11,687 bases of DNA from positions 1 through 11,687 of the forward strand of contig CAMRAP010000030.1 of the NCBI GenBank assembly GCA_947039985.1, in the 5' to 3' direction. Made by a program: the position numbers and the translations under genes. The notes under the pieces were generated by a model. The model worked only from the letters and a program-made list of their open reading frames with translations. It did not search any database and was not told the origin of the DNA. Numbering within the stretch: the stretch's first letter is position 1; the number at the start of each line of letters is the position of its first letter. Shown here piece by piece: positions 5,595-11,687 of the stretch. This DNA is from an uncultured Odoribacter sp. (lineage in GTDB: Bacteria; Bacteroidota; Bacteroidia; Bacteroidales; Marinifilaceae).

Positions 5595-8333
5595 TTAATT
5601 TTCAACAACATTATGTACCTTATATTTTATTAAAGATCCATCCTCTACTCCAGCAAAAAGGTAGAAAATACCTTCACCTGAAAAAATAATGGAGAATGGA
5701 GAATCTCCAACAATGGGAAATCCTTTTGACATATTCCCGTCTTGAGTCAATAACAGCATCTGCTGTTGTTTTGGGTCTACCAGACCTATTCGGGTATCTA
5801 TATCTGAAAAACGGTATACATACGGATACCCCAAGCTATCCAGCTCTATCTTTTTCTCTAAAACTAAATCTCCATCTAATTTTGACACTAATAATCGATT
5901 GCCATCCGTAAAAACACATTCCACAATTCTATCTTTATTTACATCAGCTACATTCATTCGATAGCCAGAACTCAATCCTTTCACCTGAAAAGATTCCAGC
6001 TTTCCATTAAAACCAATTTGGTAAATAGTTCCCTTATTTCCAGTAATCAGCAAATACTCTTCTCCCTTATTACTAACCAGAAAAAGATCAACCTTCTCTG
6101 GTAAATCCAATACGGAAGCGACCCTTACTCGTTCTTTCCCTCGCCGATCTAAGATATACAATCGATACTGATCAGCCAACACGATATAGTCTTTTCCCTT
6201 CACTCTAAAAAATTGGACCCTTGTAACAATCGGCTTATCTGTTTTTGCTGGCTCCCAACCTTTTATCAAATCCCCACCAATATCATACAAATACACATTG
6301 CGATCTTCGCATGGGGCAAATATTCGATATTCTTTATTATTATCATAATCATAAAGCGTTATCCCTTGCTCACAACGAGCTTTCAAAGTCAAAGGAAATC
6401 GCCCTGCATTATCCCCATTACGATCAATTAAATAAATTTTTGTTGCGGTTGAGAACAAATATTGCAACTTCCCATTTTTAAATAGATCTACTTGATACAC
6501 CTCACTATTGATCGATCCATCTACTGGTATTTTCCAAAGGATTCGTCCTATGTCATTTATCAAATAGATCAGATTATTATCATCTTGAACAAACAACTCC
6601 CGCTTTCCAGTAATGTGATTTTTTACAGGTACAGGCTTCATACTCACTCTTCCTCCTAGCCTTGTTTTCCACAATACATGAGCTGGATTCTCATCTTCCA
6701 CCTTAGCAGCACTTAAAAAGAGTGTATTATACAACAGCTCACCTTCATTAGACCATTGAAAAGCAATTGAAGGAAAAATAGGCGACTCATTTGCACGCTC
6801 CTTCATCATTTTTTGCAATGCTCCATTTGATATATCCATATAGAGGGGGTAGTTTTCAGCACTCTTCGCAAAATAAGAGTAGTTATATTTCCCTGCCATC
6901 TTTGTTTTCAAATGCCTATACCACTCTGAATCACGAATGAAACTACCATGCACATAATTTCGAATAAAATCTTTAATGACAGTCTCAGAAGAGGCTAAAA
7001 CAAGGTGATTATCCAGAATCAACACAAATCGACTCTTCATTCCTGTAAAGAGATCCCCCCAATAAATACTTGCCAAATCATCTACAGGGCAACAATAGTA
7101 AGTGAATTTTTTTTCACTATCTACACCATACTGCCGACTATAGTCTTTTAACTCTTTTCCCTCAAAGCGAGCATAAGAGTTCAACATCTTCTCCAGCAAA
7201 TTTCGACCAAGGCCACCTGATTTTAAAGCTGTTATTACTAATCCATCTTTTTCTTCAATAGCTTTATTATAGGACAAAGTAACCATAGCAAACTCCCCTT
7301 GTAAAAGTGTTCTCAACTGCTCCTCATTGGTGCGTCCAAACATTTTATCATATTGTAGTTTACGAGCTGATACACTTTTCTTACGCCCAACGCTGTGACG
7401 AAAAGCATCCAAACTTGTAAAATAGGCATCAGGATTACTCAAATTCAACAAATTCAAAGCAATTAATTGAGAAGGAACAACACCATCAATTTTTGATTCC
7501 CTAGGCTCTTGCTTCTCTAATGTTTGAATATATGATTCCTCCAAACCCTTATAATGCATAAAACCGTTCAAGCAAATACCTTCGCCATTCATTTCACCAT
7601 CTAAGGAACCCCACTTAAACAATTTAGTCATATCAAGATGTGGAAATACCTTCTTCACCTGTACAAATAAAGGCATCACCTCTGTAAAAACACTTTCATT
7701 CAAAAAAACATTTATTCCTGATCCTGCAGAAAAATATTTATTCAAATTTTGATATCGAGGCTTAAGCTCTTTACCTTCTGCCTCTAGATCAAATTGTTTC
7801 AATCCATCCTCTATATATATCTCAGAATCAGAGATCAGGACTATTCCACCACATACCGTAAAATAAACAATTTCCTCATTTCTTGTTAAAGTATAAATAT
7901 TATAGTCATCATATTCACGCACATTTTCTACTCCATTAGCAAATACTTGATTCAAAAAACGAGCTATTTCAGTTCTAGACAACACATCTTTATTATCCAT
8001 TACATAGAGATACGACAAATCATTTTTTCCTTCAATTCGAACGGCCAACACATAAGGATATTGAGTCACATAATCTTGTTTTTGCAAGGTATCTGCAATC
8101 TGATACAGCAAATTTTCTCTAAAAGAAATAAAATCTTTCTCTAAATTTTTTTTTGTGCTTGGAGCTAAACGGGGACTTGCATTTATACTAAGTACCAAAG
8201 CTGAATTATAAGGAATAAACGAATTTTTGTTACCCGTACGCATCTTCCCCTCTTCATCCATATACCAGATACCAAAACCAATCACTCCTACCAGTAAAGC
8301 AGCAAGCAGTATCAATAAAATTCTTCTTTTCAT
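5595..8333 (-). CDS. Membrane-anchored DUF3352-like protein with C-terminal beta-propeller
   Basis: This 912-residue protein is likely anchored by one N-terminal helix (about 4-23), with the rest exported (three basic residues precede the helix). Residues about 38-540 resemble DUF3352-type proteins: an opening FIPYNSALVLSINASP, a repeated alpha/beta layout, and segments such as GEFAMVTLSY (346-355) and FVLILDNHLVLASS (436-449). Residues about 552-906 form a predicted PQQ/VCBS-like beta-propeller with repeating blades, for example LWKTRLGGRVSMKPVPV, FVQDDNNLIYLINDIGRILWKIPV, IYLIDRNGD, VYLYDIGGD and LYILDRRGK; DVNKDRIVE (797-805) resembles a calcium-binding FG-GAP loop. I see no catalytic motif. 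It could be a scaffold or an assembly factor of the envelope; the propeller recalls BamB only in fold. It has its own divergent promoter region with a leader hairpin. Confidence 0.8.
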   Translation of the reverse strand: MKRRILLILLAALLVGVIGFGIWYMDEEGKMRTGNKNSFIPYNSALVLSINASPRLAPSTKKNLEKDFISFRENLLYQIADTLQKQDYVTQYPYVLAVRIEGKNDLSYLYVMDNKDVLSRTEIARFLNQVFANGVENVREYDDYNIYTLTRNEEIVYFTVCGGIVLISDSEIYIEDGLKQFDLEAEGKELKPRYQNLNKYFSAGSGINVFLNESVFTEVMPLFVQVKKVFPHLDMTKLFKWGSLDGEMNGEGICLNGFMHYKGLEESYIQTLEKQEPRESKIDGVVPSQLIALNLLNLSNPDAYFTSLDAFRHSVGRKKSVSARKLQYDKMFGRTNEEQLRTLLQGEFAMVTLSYNKAIEEKDGLVITALKSGGLGRNLLEKMLNSYARFEGKELKDYSRQYGVDSEKKFTYYCCPVDDLASIYWGDLFTGMKSRFVLILDNHLVLASSETVIKDFIRNYVHGSFIRDSEWYRHLKTKMAGKYNYSYFAKSAENYPLYMDISNGALQKMMKERANESPIFPSIAFQWSNEGELLYNTLFLSAAKVEDENPAHVLWKTRLGGRVSMKPVPVKNHITGKRELFVQDDNNLIYLINDIGRILWKIPVDGSINSEVYQVDLFKNGKLQYLFSTATKIYLIDRNGDNAGRFPLTLKARCEQGITLYDYDNNKEYRIFAPCEDRNVYLYDIGGDLIKGWEPAKTDKPIVTRVQFFRVKGKDYIVLADQYRLYILDRRGKERVRVASVLDLPEKVDLFLVSNKGEEYLLITGNKGTIYQIGFNGKLESFQVKGLSSGYRMNVADVNKDRIVECVFTDGNRLLVSKLDGDLVLEKKIELDSLGYPYVYRFSDIDTRIGLVDPKQQQMLLLTQDGNMSKGFPIVGDSPFSIIFSGEGIFYLFAGVEDGSLIKYKVHNVVEN

Positions 8334-8353
8334 ACGTAAACATTTGTTAGAAA

Positions 8354-8373
8354 GAGCACTATTTTTAGTGCTC
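8354..8373 (-). promoter_or_regulatory. Hairpin in the leader of the 912-residue gene
   Basis: GAGCACTA (8354-8361) and TAGTGCTC (8366-8373) form a perfect 8-bp stem around TTTT. On the minus strand the stem ends 20 bases before the ATG at 8333 and is followed by TTTC, a weak T run. Since hydE runs the other way, it is not the terminator of any gene here. It lies within the leader made by either upstream promoter candidate and could act as an attenuator, an RNA-stability element or an operator. Confidence 0.5.
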
Positions 8374-8432
8374 CCGCCGTATTAAACAATCAATTCAAAA
8401 AATTGTACCAACAACAATTGTCTTACATACAG

Positions 8433-8466
8433 CAAAATTACCCTCCCTTGATACGACTTGATCAAA
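8433..8466 (-). promoter_or_regulatory. Proximal promoter candidate of the 912-residue gene
   Basis: On the minus strand, TAATTTTG (8440 down to 8433) matches the -7 consensus TAnnTTTG and is followed by C. TTTG (8466 down to 8463) can serve as -33 with a spacer of 22 bases, slightly long. Initiation near 8427 would give a leader of about 93 bases including the hairpin. Confidence 0.5.
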
Positions 8467-8532
8467 TGGAACCTTACTCATTGTATTCTAATATAATGGT
8501 TTATAATAATAAGTAAATAGGATACTCAGATG

Positions 8533-8564
8533 CAAAATTAGTAAAAAATGCCGATATTTGCAAA
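8533..8564 (-). promoter_or_regulatory. Distal promoter candidate of the 912-residue gene
   Basis: On the minus strand, TAATTTTG (8540 down to 8533) is a full -7 match, and TTTG (8564 down to 8561) lies 20 bases upstream, ideal -33 spacing. It is the best-spaced promoter in the window. It would give a leader near 190 bases and sits within 45 bases of the hydE start on the other strand, so the two transcripts could interfere. Confidence 0.55.
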
Positions 8565-8576
8565 AAAACAATTTGT

Positions 8577-9725
8577 ATGACAGTGACCGATATACTTGCC
8601 CAAAAAGACTTCAATTTCTTAAATCTGCTCACCTTGCTAAAGTGTACAGGAGAAGATCAAGAAAGATTGTTTGCAGCATCTAAGCAAAAGCGAATTTCAA
8701 GCATCGGTAATGATGTTTATATGCGAGGATTAGTTGAAATATCTAATATTTGTATCAAAGATTGCCTATACTGTGGCATTCGTAAATCTAACACTCAAAT
8801 CATTCGCTACCAACTAAGTGATAAAGAAATTTTAGAAGCAGTACAATTCGCCTATGAGAATCAATATGGATCAATTGTACTGCAAGGAGGTGAACGCTGT
8901 GACCAAGATTTTATTCTTCGCATAGAAAATTTGCTTAAAAAGATCAAACAAGCTAGCAATCAACAATTAGGAGTAACTTTATCTCTAGGCGAACAGTCTG
9001 AAAATACGTACAAAAGATGGCTCGACGCAGGTGCGCACCGCTACCTATTACGTATAGAAACCTCTAATGAAAAACTATATCGTAAAATACATCCAAACAA
9101 TGATTTGCACAGTTTTAACTCACGCCTAAAGTGTATCAAACTACTACAAAAATGTGGCTATCAAACAGGGACAGGCATTATGATTGGCCTGCCCTTCCAA
9201 ACAATAGAAGATCTTGCTAACGACCTTTTATTTCTAAAAGAGATGGATATAGATATGGTGGGAATGGGACCGTATTTGGAACATAACAACACACCACTTT
9301 GGCAGTACCGAGAACGGCTAATAAGCCAACCTGAACGACTACAACTAGGACTACGCATGATTAGTTGCCTACGACTACTAATGCCAGAGATCAATATAGC
9401 AGCAACAACCGCTTTACAAGCCATCGATTCTCTCGGACGTGAAAAGGCTCTTGAAATAGGAGCAAATGTGATTATGCCCAATATCACACCACTAAGCAAC
9501 AGAGAAAACTACCAATTGTATGCAAATAAACCGGGTATGGATGAAGGAGCAGAAGATTCTACCCGCCACCTAATTAAAAGTGTAGAGCGAAGCGGCTGCA
9601 AAATTAAATTAAATGCGTGGGGGGACTCAATACACTTTAAGCGCAAAACATCCTTTAGGCAGAATGAAGAAGGGATCGAAAAGGTTCAAAAGCAGCCAAA
9701 ACAACTAAAATCCCCAATAGAGTGA
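8577..9725 (+). CDS. hydE: [FeFe]-hydrogenase maturase HydE (radical SAM)
   Basis: HydE is a radical SAM enzyme that helps build the diiron subcluster of the [FeFe]-hydrogenase H-cluster, together with HydF and HydG. This 382-residue protein has the CX3CX2C motif (C59, C63, C66) for the SAM-binding 4Fe-4S cluster, the GGE motif (104-106), SLGEQS (136-141), and the family stretch MVGMGPYLEHNNTPLW (228-242) with TGTGIMIGLP (197-206). These favour HydE over BioB or PylB. The second-cluster cysteines found near the C-terminus of some HydE proteins are absent: the matching region reads NKPGMDEGAEDS. Residues about 360-382 form a polar tail beyond the usual end, lying wholly within the overlap with the convergent exporter gene. 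Neither hydF, hydG nor a hydrogenase gene is nearby. The ATG at 8577 is the first in-frame start with a normal N-terminus. Only a weak -7-like GATATTTG (8553-8560) precedes it. Confidence 0.92.
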   Translation: MTVTDILAQKDFNFLNLLTLLKCTGEDQERLFAASKQKRISSIGNDVYMRGLVEISNICIKDCLYCGIRKSNTQIIRYQLSDKEILEAVQFAYENQYGSIVLQGGERCDQDFILRIENLLKKIKQASNQQLGVTLSLGEQSENTYKRWLDAGAHRYLLRIETSNEKLYRKIHPNNDLHSFNSRLKCIKLLQKCGYQTGTGIMIGLPFQTIEDLANDLLFLKEMDIDMVGMGPYLEHNNTPLWQYRERLISQPERLQLGLRMISCLRLLMPEINIAATTALQAIDSLGREKALEIGANVIMPNITPLSNRENYQLYANKPGMDEGAEDSTRHLIKSVERSGCKIKLNAWGDSIHFKRKTSFRQNEEGIEKVQKQPKQLKSPIE

Positions 9726-10320
9726 TTATCACTCCAGACACCCGATTTATAGAGACTAAAACTCTTAAACGAAATCTTTTACGAAAGATATTGACCAAGG
9801 TGGACAAAATATACCACCATAAACATGCACCGACCAGAATCCCTAAAAATACAAACATTTGGATCTGTATAGAGGGTTTATCACCAAAAACAGATGCCCC
9901 AGCAAAAACAGCCATAAATACAACAATAGGAATAGGATTAGATATAGTCAAAAAAAACAAAGCTAAAAAATCACCTAATAGTCCCGTTTTAGTGATCTTC
10001 TTTTTCATCCGAATCTGCTTCAACGGATTGTCAAAATAGATTTTCAATCCTATTATCAGTAAGAATATCCCCCCTATTATTTGCAAAAGCAATTCATGTG
10101 TTTGAATCACATTGATAACAATACCCAATCCAAAGACAGCTACCAAAGCATAAAAAAAGTCTGCACAAGCAACCCCTAAGCCTGCAACAAAGCCTGACAA
10201 AGTACCTTTTTGCAATGTTTTTTGAATAATCAGCACGCCCATAGGACCTAGAGGAATGGACACCATCAATCCGATCAACATTCCTCTAAAAACATAAACA
10301 ACATCAAACATCTCATCCAT
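9655..10320 (-). CDS. LysE/RhtB-family amino-acid exporter-like membrane protein
   Basis: This 221-residue inner-membrane protein has about six hydrophobic helices (roughly 10-34, 43-70, 76-96, 115-140, 155-178 and 193-211). It matches the LysE family of exporters for amino acids and related metabolites. Family signs are SIPLGPMGVLII (21-32, the N-terminal GP motif), GFVAGLGVACADFFYAL (43-59), a basic loop after GLKIYFDNP, and FLTISNPIPI (123-132, the conserved Asn-Pro of helix 4). The substrate cannot be told. It starts four bases after the DUF721 stop, in the same operon as recF. Its last 71 bases overlap the convergent hydE, with no terminator between them. Methionine 4 or 14 could also be the start; the first keeps normal operon spacing. 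Confidence 0.9.
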   Translation of the reverse strand: MDEMFDVVYVFRGMLIGLMVSIPLGPMGVLIIQKTLQKGTLSGFVAGLGVACADFFYALVAVFGLGIVINVIQTHELLLQIIGGIFLLIIGLKIYFDNPLKQIRMKKKITKTGLLGDFLALFFLTISNPIPIVVFMAVFAGASVFGDKPSIQIQMFVFLGILVGACLWWYILSTLVNIFRKRFRLRVLVSINRVSGVIITLLGILVVLAAFEPFRSLLHSA

Positions 10321-10324
10321 ATAT

Positions 10325-10615
10325 TCAGCGTATAATCATCTCTTTAATCACTATTTTACCCACTTTATCATTCAAAGCCTGTATCAATCCCTCCTTTACC
10401 ATTGAAATCTCATTCTTCACAACAGAAGAGGTAAAAGACACAAAAAGCTTTCCATTTACAACATCTATTTGTTTTGTGTATGAAGCAATCATTTGCCCCA
10501 CAACCTCTGGCCAAATATTCTTAATCTCATACTCCTTGAGTTTATGTGCCAATCCCATCCCCTCCAGCACTTGATTCACTAACTCATCTATTTTTTTTGT
10601 ACTATCTCTCCTCAT
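10325..10615 (-). CDS. DUF721 (DciA-like) protein
   Basis: This 96-residue protein belongs to the DUF721 family, which includes DciA, the replicative helicase loader or partner of bacteria lacking DnaC. An N-terminal helical part (1-30) is followed by the conserved IWPEVVGQMIASYT segment (34-47), then the strand-rich KH-like core with NGKLFVSFTSSVVKNEISM (54-72) and a final strand VGKIVIKEMIIR. The length suits the short form common in Bacteroidetes. It starts 18 bases after the recF stop and is followed after four bases by the LysE-like gene. The linkage to recF fits a replication role, but helicase loading by this protein is inferred from the family only, so no gene symbol is given. Confidence 0.88.
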   Translation of the reverse strand: MRRDSTKKIDELVNQVLEGMGLAHKLKEYEIKNIWPEVVGQMIASYTKQIDVVNGKLFVSFTSSVVKNEISMVKEGLIQALNDKVGKIVIKEMIIR

Positions 10616-10633
10616 TATAAAACGATTTACAAA

Positions 10634-11687
10634 TTACAACATCTTAATATCTCCTTTATCCACTGCAAATACACGATAGTCTACACCCTGATTCTTCAGA
10701 ATATCTTGTATATGCTCGCGATTCGTATCTGTTATAAATATCTGTCCAAACTTTTCGCCTCCAACAGTTTTTACAATCTGCGAAACTCTATCAGTATCCA
10801 GTTTATCAAAAACATCATCCAACAGCAACAAAGGTTTCACACCACTCATTCTATTCAACCAATCATATTGCGCTAATTTTAAAGCGATCAAAAATGTCTT
10901 TTTTTGACCTTGTGAGCCAATTTTTTTTACAGGATATGCACCTAAGTACAAGTTTAAATCATCACGATGAATACCTACGGTAGTATAATTCATCACTCGA
11001 TCACGTTCTAAAGAAGCCTGTAAATCAGTAAGCATATGTTCACTTTTCACAGACTGTTTATAATTCAATTCTACCACTTCTCTGCCCAGTGACAATCGCT
11101 CATAGTACTCTTGAAAAATAAGCGAAAATTCTTGCAAAAATGCAAGCCTGACCTCTCTTATAAAATCTCCACACTCTGCTAATTGCTCATTCCAAATTTC
11201 AAGCATTTCCAGATCGAGATACTTACCAGCGGCAGATTTCAATAATATATTCCGTTGCACTAAAGCTTTATTATAACGTATCAATTGGTGCAAATAATTC
11301 CTATCATACTGACTAATGATCCCATCCACCAACTTCCGACGCTCTTCACTCCCACCACCAATCAGCACAACATCCTCTGGAGAAATCATAACCAAAGGCA
11401 ACAAACCGATGTGCTCTGACAACTTATCGTAAGCTTTCTGATTCTTCTTAAATCTCTTTTTTTCCCCTCGCTTCACACCACAATACACCTCTATTTGTTC
11501 TGCTTCTCGCTCATATGCACCTTGCAACACATAAAAGGGTTCGTCATGTTGGATATTCTGAGCATCTGTTGTATTGAAACAACTTTTACACATAGATAGG
11601 TGATAAATCGCATCTAGAATATTGGTCTTACCTACCCCATTCTTACCTACAAAGCAATTGAAGCCCCCAGTAAAAGTCAACTGAGCA
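10634..11687 (-). CDS. recF: DNA repair/replication protein RecF (5' end missing)
   Basis: RecF is an SMC-like ATPase that binds single-strand/double-strand junctions and helps RecO and RecR load RecA at gaps. Counting from the TTG at 11680, the Walker A motif GKNGVGKT is at 12-19, the RecF motif GIHRDDL at 237-243, the ABC signature SQGQKK at 256-261, Walker B LLLLDDVFDKLD at 284-295, and FITDTN at 315-320. The reading frame runs open to the edge of the window (11687), with Ala-Gln preceding the TTG. RecF proteins normally have about 20 more residues before the Walker A strand, so the gene is cut by the contig end and the TTG is not its start. All catalytic motifs are intact. It is the first visible gene of the recF-DUF721-LysE operon. 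Confidence 0.96.
   Translation of the reverse strand, partial: AQLTFTGGFNCFVGKNGVGKTNILDAIYHLSMCKSCFNTTDAQNIQHDEPFYVLQGAYEREAEQIEVYCGVKRGEKKRFKKNQKAYDKLSEHIGLLPLVMISPEDVVLIGGGSEERRKLVDGIISQYDRNYLHQLIRYNKALVQRNILLKSAAGKYLDLEMLEIWNEQLAECGDFIREVRLAFLQEFSLIFQEYYERLSLGREVVELNYKQSVKSEHMLTDLQASLERDRVMNYTTVGIHRDDLNLYLGAYPVKKIGSQGQKKTFLIALKLAQYDWLNRMSGVKPLLLLDDVFDKLDTDRVSQIVKTVGGEKFGQIFITDTNREHIQDILKNQGVDYRVFAVDKGDIKML

Noticed and set aside
8553..8560. GATATTTG as the -7 promoter element of hydE
   Set aside because: It lacks the first T of TAnnTTTG, has no TTG at -33 spacing, and would leave a leader of only about 10 bases. It is mentioned with hydE but not listed as a promoter.
9161..9499. Long open frame antisense to hydE (112 residues)
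   Set aside because: It lies wholly inside the well-conserved hydE, its composition (Ser/Arg/Ile-rich) is that of an antisense shadow, and it has no promoter or family resemblance.
28..11687. Search for CRISPR repeats, insertion-sequence ends, tRNA or rRNA genes, phage or defence modules
   Set aside because: No direct-repeat array, no transposase, no tRNA-like cloverleaf and no known defence motif was found. All long open frames belong to housekeeping or envelope families, and no gap between genes exceeds about 245 bases.

Overview
This window is an AT-rich stretch that looks like a chromosomal fragment of a Bacteroidota bacterium, most likely order Bacteroidales. The evidence is the family mix (DUF4369 lipoproteins, an OmpH/Skp-like lipoprotein, a CarboxypepD_reg-like protein, a Bacteroidetes-style GT2, and recF followed by a DUF721 gene), the Bacteroidetes -7 promoter element TAnnTTTG upstream of several genes, and the lack of clear Shine-Dalgarno sequences. 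The genus cannot be fixed from the sequence. The window is probably a whole short contig: bases 1-27 match an Illumina TruSeq adapter, and the other end cuts through recF.

Layout: nine of the ten genes lie on the minus strand; only hydE is on the plus strand. Reading the minus strand from the right, recF (5' end missing), a DUF721/DciA-like gene and a LysE-family exporter form a tight operon. It converges on hydE, and the 3' ends of the exporter gene and hydE overlap by 71 bases. A 243-base intergenic region separates hydE from a divergent 912-residue membrane-anchored protein with a DUF3352-like half and a beta-propeller half. That region holds two good minus-strand promoter candidates and a leader hairpin.

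Next comes a translationally coupled trio: a membrane glycosyltransferase, an ECF-type sigma factor and a small exported CarboxypepD_reg-like protein, overlapping by 10 and 14 bases. Three separately promoted envelope lipoproteins follow: an OmpH/Skp-like protein with a strong terminator, a TlpA-type thioredoxin lipoprotein (DUF4369 plus CxxC thioredoxin fold), and a shorter DUF4369 lipoprotein without the thioredoxin domain, ending at a hairpin next to the adapter.

Together the genes combine replication and repair housekeeping (recF, DUF721), one FeFe-hydrogenase maturation enzyme and a set of envelope proteins. I found no mobile element, CRISPR array, RNA gene, phage gene or defence system. 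The most notable points are the degenerate DxD motif in the glycosyltransferase, its coupling to a sigma factor, the solitary hydE with its antisense-overlapping tail, and the leader of the 912-residue gene. I do not see convincing evidence for an undescribed system.
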